A DNA stretch of 64,000 bases from Anaerostipes butyraticus (GCF_016586355.1 NZ_BLYI01000062.1:219174-283173); one strand, 5' to 3'. Numbered from the stretch's first letter, positions 41,582 through 50,659 are shown. The notes: generated by a model from the sequence alone, not told the origin. Program-made: numbers and translations.

Positions 41582-43857
41582 TCTTTTTCCAAAAGCCCCA
41601 TGGCAATTTTTTCACTGGTGATCGGAAGTTCTCTGAACCAGATTCCAGTCGCATTGTAAATAGCGTGAGCCAGCGCCGGAGAAGGCGTATTGATTACAAT
41701 TTCTCCAATAGATTTTGCTCCAAATGGTCCGGTTTCTTCATAACTGCTTTCAAATTCTACACGGATTCTTCCCATATCCAGACGGGTTGGAATCTTATAC
41801 TGCATAAATGAATTATTCTTCATCTGTCCCTTATCTGTATATTGAATATCCTCATACAATGCCATTCCGATTCCCTGAACGATACCGCCTTCTGTCTGCA
41901 CTCTGGCAAGATTCGGGTTCAGCGGAGTTCCGCAGTCTACCACCGCCACATAATCCAGAATTTCCACATGTCCGGTTTCCTTATCCAGCTCAATCTCTAC
42001 CATTCCTGCCATAAACGGCGGCGGTGACTTTTTCTGACTGTTGCTTTCCGTTACCTGAAGCGCATCCGGATTTCCACACATAGATGCCGTTCCGATCTCC
42101 TGCAGGGAAACTTTTCGATCCAGACCTTCATGACAAACATATTTTCCGTCAAATATCAGTTCTTCCTCCGGAAGTTCCAGCATTTTCGCACCCTGATGAA
42201 TGATCCGTTCTTCCAGTTTCCGGCATGCCTTTTCCACTGCTTTTCCAGTTACATACGCTGTACTGGAAGCGTAAGAGCCAGAATCATATGGTGATGTATC
42301 TGTATCGGCTCCTACTACAGTAATATCATCCAGATCACAATTCAGACATTCTGCCGCAATCTGAGCCAGTGTCGTATCACATCCTGTTCCCATATCAGCA
42401 GCTCCGATCAGAAGAGTATAAATTCCATCTTCATTTAACTTGATCGTGGCGGATCCTACATCCACACCGGAGATTCCAGATCCCTGCATTGCCATGGCCA
42501 TTCCGACACTTCTTACCTTGCCGTTTCCCATGTCTTTGCACGGATATTTCTCATCCCATCCGATCATCTGTCTGGCACGTTCTACACAGCGGTCCAGGGC
42601 GCAGCTTTCCGTTTTTTCTCCATAATATGCCGGCATAACCTGTCCTTCCCGGACCATATTGATCTCCCGCATACGGACCGGATCAATTCCCAGTTTTGCT
42701 GATAATTCATTCACTGCAGATTCCAGGGCAAAAATTCCCTGTGTCGCTCCATATCCGCGATAAGCCCCTGCAGACATAGTATTGGTATACACCACATCAT
42801 AGACAAACCTGTGGGCTTCCGGCGTTCCGTACAGAGGAATAGACTTATGTCCGGACAATCCTACCGTTGTCGGTCCATGTTCTCCATAAGCTCCGGTATT
42901 GGACAGCGTATACAGATCAATGGCACGGATTTTTCCGTCCTTGTCCGCCCCTACTTTTACATGAACTTCCATTTCATGACGAGGGCTGGAAGCAATCTGA
43001 GATTCTTCTCTGGTAAAGATCATCTTAGACGGCTTTCCGGTCTTCCATGTTACAAACGCAGGAAAAACTTCGGAGACAACTGTCTGTTTTGCTCCAAATC
43101 CTCCTCCGATTCTTGGCTTTGCCACGCGAATCTTGGATTTTGGAATTCCAAGGGCGTTGGATAAGATTCTTCTTACATGAAACACAATCTGCGTAGAACT
43201 TAGTACATTCAGCCTGCCGTATTCATCCATGCAGCAGTATGTCCGAAACGTCTCCATCATAGCCTGCTGATTGGCTTTGGTATGGTAAACATGATCTACA
43301 ACTACATCACAGTCTGCCAGAACCTGATCCACATCTCCATGGTGAGATTCACCGCTTGCGCACAGATTTCTTTTATTATCCGCACCCACCTGGCATAATG
43401 CCTTCCAGCTGTCTTCCGGATGAACCAGCGGAAGCTGATCCTTTGCCTTATGAAGATCTAAAATTGCCGGAAGCACTTTATATTCCACCCGGAGCATTTT
43501 TAAGGCCTGATCTACACACGCCTCATTTTCTCCTGCCACAATGGCCACCGGGTCTCCTACATATCTCACATGACGATCCAGGATCAGACGGTCATAGGGA
43601 CTTGCTTCCGGATAAGTCTGTCCTGCCATTGTAAAACGCTGATCTGGGACATCTTCCCATGTATACACTGCTTCGATTCCCGGCACTTTTTCCGCAAACT
43701 TTGTCTCAATCGAAGTAATCTCCGCATTGGCGTGAGGACTGCGCAGCACTTTGACGATCAGACAGTCGTCCGGCACCTTATCATCCATAAATACAGGTTT
43801 TCCTGTTACCAGCGCCATCGCATCTTTCTTCATCACCGGCTGATTTACGGTTTTCAT
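41578..43857 (-). CDS. molybdenum hydroxylase large subunit (xanthine dehydrogenase-like)
   Basis: A 759-residue molybdopterin-binding subunit. Visible cofactor and catalytic regions are RIGGGFGAKQ, AYRGYGATQG, the MQGSGISGVDVG segment, YASSTAYVTGKA, and the C-terminal GPFGAKSIGEIV with the catalytic glutamate. It hydroxylates a heterocycle such as xanthine or hypoxanthine, with electrons passing to the 2Fe-2S and FAD subunits encoded just upstream. It overlaps the small-subunit gene by 4 bases. Substrate is inferred from the nearby xpt and remains uncertain; nicotinate or other purines are possible. Confidence 0.9.
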   Translation of the reverse strand: MKTVNQPVMKKDAMALVTGKPVFMDDKVPDDCLIVKVLRSPHANAEITSIETKFAEKVPGIEAVYTWEDVPDQRFTMAGQTYPEASPYDRLILDRHVRYVGDPVAIVAGENEACVDQALKMLRVEYKVLPAILDLHKAKDQLPLVHPEDSWKALCQVGADNKRNLCASGESHHGDVDQVLADCDVVVDHVYHTKANQQAMMETFRTYCCMDEYGRLNVLSSTQIVFHVRRILSNALGIPKSKIRVAKPRIGGGFGAKQTVVSEVFPAFVTWKTGKPSKMIFTREESQIASSPRHEMEVHVKVGADKDGKIRAIDLYTLSNTGAYGEHGPTTVGLSGHKSIPLYGTPEAHRFVYDVVYTNTMSAGAYRGYGATQGIFALESAVNELSAKLGIDPVRMREINMVREGQVMPAYYGEKTESCALDRCVERARQMIGWDEKYPCKDMGNGKVRSVGMAMAMQGSGISGVDVGSATIKLNEDGIYTLLIGAADMGTGCDTTLAQIAAECLNCDLDDITVVGADTDTSPYDSGSYASSTAYVTGKAVEKACRKLEERIIHQGAKMLELPEEELIFDGKYVCHEGLDRKVSLQEIGTASMCGNPDALQVTESNSQKKSPPPFMAGMVEIELDKETGHVEILDYVAVVDCGTPLNPNLARVQTEGGIVQGIGMALYEDIQYTDKGQMKNNSFMQYKIPTRLDMGRIRVEFESSYEETGPFGAKSIGEIVINTPSPALAHAIYNATGIWFRELPITSEKIAMGLLEKE

Positions 43858-44321
43858 CGCGCACCTCCGTTCTTTCTATACTCTATAAAATCCAAAATTC
43901 CTCTCAGCTGTCCTTCATATCCGGAACAGCGGCATAAGTTTCCTGCCAGATATTCCTGGATTTCTTCTACCGAAGGCTCCGGAATTTCCCGGAACAAAGC
44001 AATGGCATTCATGATCATGCCGGGATTGCAAAAACCGCACTGCTCTGCTCCCTGGCCGGCAATAAACGCTCCGAATTCCTCTGCTTCTTCCTGAAGGCCT
44101 TCCAGAGTGTCAATCCTGTGTCCATCGGCTCTTGCTGCCAGAACAGAACAGGAAAGCACCGGCTGATCATCCATAAATACCGTACACAGTCCGCAGTTGG
44201 CAGTTTCGCATCCTCTTTTTACACTGCTGCAGCCCTGCTGTCTGACGAAGTCAATCAGCAGCATATCCGGACGGATCTCCGCCTCTGTCTTCTTTCCATT
44301 TAACGTAAGCGTAATCTTCAT
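43854..44321 (-). CDS. molybdenum hydroxylase 2Fe-2S subunit
   Basis: From ATG 44321 (behind AAAGGAGCGG) the product is 155 residues. It has the plant-type 2Fe-2S motif GCETANCGLC with a distal Cys in VLSC, and the second cluster CGFCNPGM with GNLCRCSGYEG. It carries electrons from the molybdenum site to FAD. It lies between the FAD and molybdenum subunit genes. Confidence 0.94.
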   Translation of the reverse strand: MKITLTLNGKKTEAEIRPDMLLIDFVRQQGCSSVKRGCETANCGLCTVFMDDQPVLSCSVLAARADGHRIDTLEGLQEEAEEFGAFIAGQGAEQCGFCNPGMIMNAIALFREIPEPSVEEIQEYLAGNLCRCSGYEGQLRGILDFIEYRKNGGAR

Positions 44322-44322
44322 C

Positions 44323-45123
44323 TTAATTTCCGCTCCTTTCTTCTGCAAACTGTTTCAATCCCCTCTTCAGGAGAACTTTTGCCAGCTGTTCTCTGTACTG
44401 TGCAGAAGCTCTCATATTGCTTCCGAAAGTCATCCTGGCCGCTGTCTGTTCCGCCAGTTTTTCTCTTCCTTCCTCCTGCGTGATCATTTCCCGCCATGCA
44501 TCCGGCAGTTCTATCCTCTGGGCTCTTCCCGGTCTTGCCCCGATCACCGCACAGCCTTTTCCATCCAGAGAAGATATGGCACAGGTCACAACCGGAAAAT
44601 CTGTTTTTGTATTCCTGTAAGACAGATATACACAGTCTGCCTTTGTCTTTTTCACGATCAATCGAATCAGAATATCCCTGTCATACGGCTGTTTTGCGAA
44701 CTGCTCCAGGGGAATGATTCCTCCATGATACAATTCCACATAAGTATCCAGAGCAAGAAAGAATGTCAGAACATCTGAAAAACCAAATCGCCCGAAAATA
44801 CTTCCTCCTACAGTTGCCAGATTCCGGAACTGAACTCCTACAATGCTTTTCACACTCTCTGCCGCTGCATTATCTGAAAACCGGTTCAGTCCTTCGTGTT
44901 TCTCCATCTGTCTTAATGTCACCATAGCCCCGATGGAAAATTCCTCTTCCGTTTCCTCAATCTGATCCAGACCAAGTCCTGACAGATCCACCGCCGTCTG
45001 AAACGACCGGCTGCTCATTTTCAGCCATAACATTCCTCCAAGAATACAGGTGCTCTTCTTTTGATTGAGCTCATATGCCTGTTCAAGACTTTCCGCCTTT
45101 ACATAATTCTTGATTTTCAACAT
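44323..45123 (-). CDS. molybdenum hydroxylase FAD-binding subunit
   Basis: A 266-residue protein of the CoxM/XdhB FAD family: ILGGMLWLKM near the N terminus (the usual position of the AGGTDL loop, here changed), LATVGGSIFGRFGFSDVL, and a C-terminal CO dehydrogenase flavoprotein domain. It is the first gene of the operon and starts behind CGGAGGAAGG. The divergent FAD loop may weaken or alter cofactor binding compared with typical XdhB. Confidence 0.88.
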   Translation of the reverse strand: MLKIKNYVKAESLEQAYELNQKKSTCILGGMLWLKMSSRSFQTAVDLSGLGLDQIEETEEEFSIGAMVTLRQMEKHEGLNRFSDNAAAESVKSIVGVQFRNLATVGGSIFGRFGFSDVLTFFLALDTYVELYHGGIIPLEQFAKQPYDRDILIRLIVKKTKADCVYLSYRNTKTDFPVVTCAISSLDGKGCAVIGARPGRAQRIELPDAWREMITQEEGREKLAEQTAARMTFGSNMRASAQYREQLAKVLLKRGLKQFAEERSGN

Positions 45124-45190
45124 GATCCTTCCTCCGTTTATCCTTTTACGTTGCAGAGCACTTTATTTTCAAAAGTTCAAAATCTCTGAA

Positions 45191-45260
45191 GCAGGAAAAT
45201 ATCCTGCCCGGAGAATATTTTATATCATAAAAATTCCGGGCAGAATTTCTCATGATATAA
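45191..45260 (-). promoter_or_regulatory. interleaved hairpin leader upstream of the molybdenum hydroxylase operon
   Basis: Two perfect 9-bp inverted repeats interlock: CTGCCCGGA (45204-45212) with TCCGGGCAG (45235-45243), and TTATATCAT (45220-45228) with ATGATATAA (45252-45260). A third pair, GCAGGA (45191-45196) with TCCTGC (45202-45207), overlaps the first arm and excludes it. The leader lies between the promoter and the first gene, 68-137 bases before the start. No riboswitch class is recognised. The 67-codon frame 45146-45349 on the minus strand crosses it and is not clearly coding. Confidence 0.7.
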
Positions 45261-45372
45261 AAAAACAAGTTCCGGATCAAGCATCTCTGCAAGCCGTCAT
45301 CTGCACGCTTCCTTGTCGCATCGCTTGTCTCCAAAACCTGTCGCTTCATTTTACAACATAATGTACTATTTT

Positions 45373-45401
45373 ATCTTACCTTATTGATATTTCCTTGTCA
45401 A
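45373..45401 (-). promoter_or_regulatory. sigma-A promoter of the molybdenum hydroxylase operon
   Basis: TTGACA (45396-45401) and TAAGAT (45373-45378) on the minus strand with a 17-base spacer. The start codon lies 250 bases downstream, giving a long leader. Confidence 0.7.
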
Positions 45402-45430
45402 TTAAATGGAACGATTCCGCTCTGCTATTT

Positions 45431-46501
45431 TCATGATAACGATTCATTCCCTTTAAACTCTGCCACCCGGCTCCGTCTTCCCCTTCCATGAAAGAATCCG
45501 CTGTTTCTGCCGCATCTTCCCTTTTTCCTCTCTGATATCATAAAATAAATGCGGAAGACGTAATCAGAGGATTCCAGAATTGTGAAGGGCTGTTCCTCTG
45601 CTGCCTGGATCCACATACTTTCTTTGTAATATTCCGGATATGTTCCCTGAAATCCTTTTCCCCTGAGAAACGTATCAGCTTCCTGTCTGCAGACATCAAT
45701 TCTGTACTGTTCTTCCTCCTGATACCGCCGAACCGGATATTCACAGGAAGCTGCCCTGATTTTTTCATAGATCAACTGATATAATGCTTCCCTGGATGGT
45801 TTTTCCAGCCTTCGGCTCAGCCATGTTTCCAGCCACCGGAATGGGAATTTCTTATATACGCAAAGCAGCCGTTCGTATTTCCAGTCTCCCGCTTCTCTGG
45901 CCAGCTGCCGCATACAGTCAATGCCTTCATATGTCGGAGGATATTTCTCTTCCAGATCTTCCTGGATCGGCGACCATTTTCGAAAAGGTCCGAATTCAAT
46001 CAGATGAAAAAGGGCTTTTTCTTTTTCACTGCACGCTTCATCTCCCAGATATACACATTTATCATGAAGGGTTCCCGCCATATAAACCAGCTGGCGCCAC
46101 TGCTCCTGTCCCTTTCTCCAGAAATGTCCGATTCCATGATACTGATAGAAATGCTCTTTCCATCGAAGGTTCGCAAACCACAGTGTAAATACATTTCCTG
46201 ATGCCTGACGGACGATCAGAGCATATCCTGTTTCCTCTGTAATCAGCTCTGCGCTGGTATTTTCTGTCTCTTCCGGCTGATATTCCCCTGTCATATGACA
46301 TTTTTCCATCATAAAATAACTTTCTGCTGCGTCATTCATCATGTAGGGAACATAATACTCTAACGTTCCTTCTTCCCCATCCGCCGTACACAGTTCAAAC
46401 ACCTGATTTCTGAAAACTTCCGCCAGACGCCAGAACGGCTGAGGCAGGCTTTCCTTGAGTCCCGGCAGGGCATTCATCAATTCTTTTTGATACTCATCCA
46501 T
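45431..46501 (-). CDS. conserved protein, DUF3878-like
   Basis: A 356-residue acidic, aromatic-rich protein with no signal peptide or membrane segment. The pattern (EGTLEYYVPYMMNDAAESYFM, FANLRWKEHFYQYHGIGHFWR, HLIEFGPFRKWSP) resembles a family of unknown function, DUF3878, common in Lachnospiraceae. The last 30 residues are basic and low in similarity to the rest. It stands alone with about 350 bases upstream. No function can be assigned. Confidence 0.7.
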   Translation of the reverse strand: MDEYQKELMNALPGLKESLPQPFWRLAEVFRNQVFELCTADGEEGTLEYYVPYMMNDAAESYFMMEKCHMTGEYQPEETENTSAELITEETGYALIVRQASGNVFTLWFANLRWKEHFYQYHGIGHFWRKGQEQWRQLVYMAGTLHDKCVYLGDEACSEKEKALFHLIEFGPFRKWSPIQEDLEEKYPPTYEGIDCMRQLAREAGDWKYERLLCVYKKFPFRWLETWLSRRLEKPSREALYQLIYEKIRAASCEYPVRRYQEEEQYRIDVCRQEADTFLRGKGFQGTYPEYYKESMWIQAAEEQPFTILESSDYVFRIYFMISERKKGRCGRNSGFFHGRGRRSRVAEFKGNESLS

Positions 46502-46765
46502 ACTCGCGCTGTATACACTCCTTCTAAAATCCTTGTTGTATCTGGCTTATTATTCCATACTTTTTCTCTGCCGTCTACCCCCATCTCAAATGTTCCTTTA
46601 TAGATTGTAAATTCTTCATGAACCTTCTTTCGTGTTTTCTAAGAATTCGTTAAATATTTTTAGAAATCGTTTATAATTGTTTATACTCTGTATATTGATT
46701 GAACCCCGGATTCTGCGTATACTTAAACCATAGTTTTTCATATATTTTTTAATCCTCTCTTTTCA
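46502..46765. other. A+T-rich intergenic region upstream of the DUF3878-like gene
   Basis: About 260 bases without a gene. It is rich in A+T around 46640-46720 and probably holds the promoter of the minus-strand gene at 46501. I could not place a convincing -35/-10 pair or any RNA structure. Confidence 0.4.
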
Positions 46766-46817
46766 AAATAGAAAACCACCTGCCGGGAAATTGTTTCCTA
46801 TGGCAGGTGGTTTTTTT
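46766..46817 (-). terminator. terminator of ogg
   Basis: AAAACCACCTGCC (46772-46784) and its complement (46802-46814) form a 13-bp stem with T-runs on both sides. The minus-strand gene ending at 46852 is the natural client. Confidence 0.88.
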
Positions 46818-46851
46818 CACAATATGCCTGGAGAGCAGCTATCTGTCTCAG

Positions 46852-47664
46852 CTATTTTCCGCCCATCAGTTCATAATAAAAAATATACTGCTGAAGGATA
46901 CCCTGGAATCCCGGATAAGCTTCCATTGGAAACCCGCCCGGATAATGCTTCTGCAGTGCCTGATTGATATGCGTATCCACGGGGAATGCTTCCATCTGGC
47001 CAAGGGCAAACAGACAGATACAGTCTGCTACTTTGCTCCCCACTCCGTAAAATCTCATCAGCTCCTCTTTTGCCTCCGGATAAGAACTTCGCTCAATCTT
47101 CTGAAGATCCACTTCTGCGTCTGCTGTCATTCTGGCTGTACGCACTACATATTTGCTCCGGTAACCGAGATTACATTTCTTTAAATCATCTTCTCCCAGT
47201 CCTGCAAATGCTTCTGGTTTTGGAAATGCATAATAGATATCTCCCGCTTTATTCCGCTTTTTCTCTCCATACTTTTCACATATGGCTTCAATACACCGGC
47301 GGATTCTCCGGATATTATTCTGCTGGGAAATCAGAAAGGAGACTATCATCTCCCATAAATCCTGTTTTAAGATTCGAATGCCGGATCCAAACCTGGCGGC
47401 CTCCATTAGATAAGAATCCCCAGGATCAATTCTCTGAATGAAATTTCCATAATCCGTTTCCAGATCAAAATACCGCTTCCAGAATCCTTCATACTCTTCC
47501 GGTGTACAGTCAAAACAAATTTGATTTCCTTTCTGACTGATTTGCAGATACCGGTCTCCTGCGATCACTTCATACTGATGTTCCGATTTTCTTTTCATGC
47601 GGAAACACTGCCCGGATTCACAAATCTGCTCCAGATCAAAATAATCCACAATGATTTCTGTCAT
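46852..47664 (-). CDS. 8-oxoguanine DNA glycosylase (OggN/HhH-GPD)
   Basis: From ATG 47664 (GGAG upstream) the product is 270 residues. It has an OggN-type N-terminal domain (CESGQCFRMKRK) and an HhH-GPD domain: LISQQNNIRRIRRCIEAICEKYG, then the hairpin FYGVGSKVADCICLFALGQ with catalytic lysine in the preceding region and aspartate in AFPVDTHINQAL. It removes oxidised guanine and cuts the strand. Its start overlaps the end of nth by 21 bases, placing two base-excision enzymes in one unit. Confidence 0.9.
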   Translation of the reverse strand: MTEIIVDYFDLEQICESGQCFRMKRKSEHQYEVIAGDRYLQISQKGNQICFDCTPEEYEGFWKRYFDLETDYGNFIQRIDPGDSYLMEAARFGSGIRILKQDLWEMIVSFLISQQNNIRRIRRCIEAICEKYGEKKRNKAGDIYYAFPKPEAFAGLGEDDLKKCNLGYRSKYVVRTARMTADAEVDLQKIERSSYPEAKEELMRFYGVGSKVADCICLFALGQMEAFPVDTHINQALQKHYPGGFPMEAYPGFQGILQQYIFYYELMGGK

Positions 47665-47683
47665 CTTCTGTTTTCTCCACATT

Positions 47684-48316
47684 TTAAATGATATGTGCAC
47701 AGATATCATCCAGACAGCACTGATCACAGTGAGGCTTGGTCCGGGCTGTACAGACATCTCTTCCATGATAGACCAGCCGATGGCAGAAATCACTTCCTTC
47801 TTCCGGAGGAATGATTTCCCACAAAGCCATCTCTACCTTTTTCGGATCTTTGATGCCGTCCACCAGACCGATCCGGTTTACCAGACGGATACAGTGGGTA
47901 TCTGTAACGATCGCCGGCTCTCCAAAAACATCTCCCATGATCAGATTTGCGCTTTTTCTTCCTACTCCCGGCAGCTTCAGCAGTGATTTAAAGTCTGTCG
48001 GAATCTTTCCGTCATACTCATCCCGCAGAACTTTCATGCATTTGCTGATGTCTCTTGCCTTGCTTTTTCCAAGCCCGCACGGACGTATGATTTCCTCGAT
48101 ATCCGCCACATCCGCAGCGGCCAGAGATTCCACATCCGGATATTTCGCATATAAATCTTTGACTACCACATTGACTCTGGCATCTGTACACTGAGCTGCC
48201 AGTCTGACGCTTACCAAAAGTTTCCATGCTTCGTTATAATCTAAAGTACATCCCGCATCCGGGTATTCTTTTTTCAGTCTGGCAATCACTTCCAATGCCA
48301 ATTCTTCTTTTGTCAT
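47684..48316 (-). CDS. nth: endonuclease III
   Basis: From ATG 48316 behind GGAGGGAAC the product is 210 residues. It has the HhH-GPD fold with the hairpin LPGVGRKSANLIMG, catalytic lysine in GVGRKSAN and aspartate in IVTDTHCIRLVNRIG, and a C-terminal 4Fe-4S cluster. The first cluster gap has seven residues (C-TARTKPH-C) where E. coli has six. It removes oxidised pyrimidines from DNA. It precedes ogg, which overlaps it. Confidence 0.94.
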   Translation of the reverse strand: MTKEELALEVIARLKKEYPDAGCTLDYNEAWKLLVSVRLAAQCTDARVNVVVKDLYAKYPDVESLAAADVADIEEIIRPCGLGKSKARDISKCMKVLRDEYDGKIPTDFKSLLKLPGVGRKSANLIMGDVFGEPAIVTDTHCIRLVNRIGLVDGIKDPKKVEMALWEIIPPEEGSDFCHRLVYHGRDVCTARTKPHCDQCCLDDICAHII

Positions 48317-48531
48317 AGTTCCCTCCATAATACAATTATTTTATTAACTGCGTTCCATAAATTCTCCTGCATCATCCAGGCCGAGTTTTCTTCCTCCGCT
48401 TGAACAACACCGTAAGAATCTCCTCGGAATCCGCTCTTTTCCGCCAATAAAAACAGTATAGCATTGCCCAAAATATAATTCAATCCATGCCATTGTCCCC
48501 GGATATCCGTTCCCTCAGGTATCCGCTATAG

Positions 48532-48564
48532 GCAAAAAAATAAGGCGGACACAGATCCGCCTTA
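48532..48564 (-). terminator. terminator of the small membrane protein gene
   Basis: TAAGGCGGA (48541-48549) and TCCGCCTTA (48556-48564) form a 9-bp stem followed by seven T on the minus strand. The gene ends at 48578. Confidence 0.92.
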
Positions 48565-48577
48565 CAAAGATTATGTT

Positions 48578-48922
48578 TTATTTTTGCTTTACGATTGAAA
48601 CAACTGCCAGCACCGCATTGATCAGGCACCATCCTGCCCAGATATTCAGATCCGCGAAACTTCCTGCCATTGTAAAGCCTACGACTGCTCCGATTCCAAA
48701 GATTACGATCAGAGCTATATTCAGACCCCTTCCACCTTTTCTTGCGCAGATAGAAACAATTCCTCCGGCAAGAAGCAGTACAGCGACGATGATACCGGCG
48801 CTTCCTCCAGATTCTCCATTCTCAGCCAGTGCATTTCCCACTCCGGCAGCACAAGACTGGAACGCGACAAATACAAACAGAATAATTGACAGAATCCCTG
48901 AAACGAGTTTCCAAGTTTTCAT
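48578..48922 (-). CDS. small membrane protein of unknown function
   Basis: A 114-residue hydrophobic protein with about four membrane segments: residues 5-25, 43-60, 66-90 and 95-112. A glycine-rich loop (GNALAENGESGGSAG) follows the first segment. A similar protein is common in gut Lachnospiraceae, but its function is unknown to me. It lies after the kinase gene with a gap of 88 bases and may be cotranscribed. Confidence 0.75.
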   Translation of the reverse strand: MKTWKLVSGILSIILFVFVAFQSCAAGVGNALAENGESGGSAGIIVAVLLLAGGIVSICARKGGRGLNIALIVIFGIGAVVGFTMAGSFADLNIWAGWCLINAVLAVVSIVKQK

Positions 48923-49010
48923 TTGTCTTTCTCCTTCCCTTTTTTCCTTATTATTGCAAAAAGAAGGCGTCCTATGTTCCGCTGCCAGCGTACAATTTTC
49001 TTTTTGTATT

Positions 49011-50129
49011 TCAGGCCTGTCCCCAGATAATTCCTTCTATTATCAGCATACATGCCAGGCCGAAAAATATGATGCCGATAACCCATACCGCCGCAAATAC
49101 CCAGCACAGCCGTCTGTTTTCTTTCCATTTTCCAAAAGATTTTTCTCTAAGACCCGCAAAATTTCCCAGATACAGGATGCTTGCCAGAAAAATCATAAGA
49201 GCAGAGACTCTCTCCAGCCACAGTCTCCCTCCGGAAAGCGGCACTCCATTGGAATCCATAATCTCCATTCTAAGGCATACAAAAACCAGGAACAGATATC
49301 CCAGCACAGCCAGCGCCATTTTCCATGGAACTTTTGAGCGAAATCCCACAATACCGGATGCCCTCTGTCCTGTGTTTTCTAAAGGGGTTTCTTCGTTCTG
49401 ATCTTTTTGGGGATCACAGATTTTCTCTAAGTCTTGTTCCAGTTCTCCCGCCGTCTGGTATCGTTCCTCAGGTTCCCAGCGGATACACCGGCTGATTACA
49501 TCTCCTATGGCTCCTTCCGGCAGCTCTTCATCCGGATAGGATCCGGTTATCATCATATTCAGCGTGACTCCCAGTGCATAAAGATCTGATCTGGCATCGG
49601 ACTGTCCAAAACCATACTGCTCCGGAGGCGCATACCGCTTCGTTCCCAAAAGCCGGGTATCTGTCTGTTTCTCTTCCGAATATACCCTCGCCGCATCAAA
49701 ATCAATGAGATATACCGACCCTTCTGCGCTGATCATAAGATTGGACGGCTTGATATCTCTGTGGATCACCGGATTCTCCTGTTCATGAAGTCTTTTTAGT
49801 ATCCTGCATACAGCCAAAGCGGTCTCCGCCGCTTCCCGGTCCTCCAGTCTTCCTTTCTGATCCAGGATCTTTTCCAGGCTTCTTCCATGAATATAAGCTT
49901 CGATTACAAAAATCTCATTCTCTCCTTCGATCAGATCATATATTTCCGGGATTCCCCGGATTTTTTCCTGTCTCAGCCTCTGGTAAACCGGCTCAACCTC
50001 TGCCTGTATTTCTTTTTTGATCAAAATATCGCCTGTCCTTACATCTTTTACCAGATGCACCTTTGGATTTCCTCCCATTTCTGTTAATTCTTCATAACAG
50101 GATAAACGATATTCCTCTTCCAGTCTCAT
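49011..50129 (-). CDS. membrane-anchored serine/threonine protein kinase
   Basis: A 372-residue Hanks-type kinase. The catalytic loop is VIHRDIKPSNLM, the metal-binding motif LIDFDAAR (DFD in place of the usual DFG), the activation segment end GTKRYAPPEQYGFGQSDARSDLYALG, and the lysine lies in DILIKKEI. Three membrane helices follow at about 272-292, 303-323 and 342-366, so the kinase domain faces the cytoplasm and no PASTA or other external sensor is present. Divergent from an HTH gene 77 bases away. It is distinct from the housekeeping PrkC in lacking external domains. Confidence 0.9.
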   Translation of the reverse strand: MRLEEEYRLSCYEELTEMGGNPKVHLVKDVRTGDILIKKEIQAEVEPVYQRLRQEKIRGIPEIYDLIEGENEIFVIEAYIHGRSLEKILDQKGRLEDREAAETALAVCRILKRLHEQENPVIHRDIKPSNLMISAEGSVYLIDFDAARVYSEEKQTDTRLLGTKRYAPPEQYGFGQSDARSDLYALGVTLNMMITGSYPDEELPEGAIGDVISRCIRWEPEERYQTAGELEQDLEKICDPQKDQNEETPLENTGQRASGIVGFRSKVPWKMALAVLGYLFLVFVCLRMEIMDSNGVPLSGGRLWLERVSALMIFLASILYLGNFAGLREKSFGKWKENRRLCWVFAAVWVIGIIFFGLACMLIIEGIIWGQA

Positions 50130-50160
50130 ATTTCTTTCCTCCGTTTTTCTGGCACGATTT

Positions 50161-50182
50161 ATTATATCATGGTATGATAGGA
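50161..50182. promoter_or_regulatory. overlapping divergent -10 elements between kinase and HTH genes
   Basis: The minus strand carries TATAAT at 50161-50166 facing the kinase. The plus strand carries the extended -10 TGGTATGAT at 50170-50178 facing the HTH gene. The two are only a few bases apart, so transcription in the two directions may compete. Confidence 0.5.
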
Positions 50183-50206
50183 AAAAAAATACGAGAGGAT
50201 CTGCCT

Positions 50207-50659
50207 ATGAACCGTCAGTCGACTGAAGAATTAAATGAAACTTTAAAATCAACTTCCTGCAGCAGTTTTTCCGATTACCTAAAACAGCTTCAGACAGCGC
50301 CCAGCCTGCAGGATTATTTTTCCATCTATATGGCGCAAAACGGAATTACCGCAGCCCAGATCATAAAAAACAGCGGGGTTTCCAAAAGCTATGCCCATGA
50401 AATCTTAAACGGAAGAAAAACTCATCCTTCCAGAGATCATCTCCTGGCTCTGTGTCTGGGCGCCCGCATGGATCTGAATACGACCCAGCATGCCCTGAGG
50501 ATCGCGCAGCAGGGAGAACTCTACGCCAAAGTTCCAAGAGACGCAGCAATTATGATGCACATTAACCGCAAAGTATGGAACCTGATAGAAATCAATCTGT
50601 TTCTGGAAGATCACGGTCTGGAGACCATCGGAAAATCTTCGTCAGGTTCTGAAATATAA
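50207..50659 (+). CDS. helix-turn-helix (XRE-like) protein divergent from the kinase
   Basis: From ATG 50207 the product is 150 residues. The central part (about 45-100) reads as a helix-turn-helix: ITAAQIIKNSGVSKSYAHEI followed by NGRKTHPSRDHLLALCLG. The N-terminal 35 residues are Ser/Thr-rich (STEELNETLKSTSCSSFSDY), giving possible phosphorylation sites for the adjacent kinase. The C-terminal 45 residues are predicted helical. A kinase-regulator pair is an inference from divergent arrangement alone. Confidence 0.8.
   Translation: MNRQSTEELNETLKSTSCSSFSDYLKQLQTAPSLQDYFSIYMAQNGITAAQIIKNSGVSKSYAHEILNGRKTHPSRDHLLALCLGARMDLNTTQHALRIAQQGELYAKVPRDAAIMMHINRKVWNLIEINLFLEDHGLETIGKSSSGSEI

Noticed and set aside
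45146..45349. 67-codon minus-strand frame in the leader of the molybdenum hydroxylase operon
   Set aside because: It has no good ribosome site and runs through the inverted repeats; treated as leader RNA.
50150..50180. Sigma-54 promoter (TGGCACG...) before the HTH gene
   Set aside because: The required GC at the -12 position is missing, and a sigma-A extended -10 lies in place.
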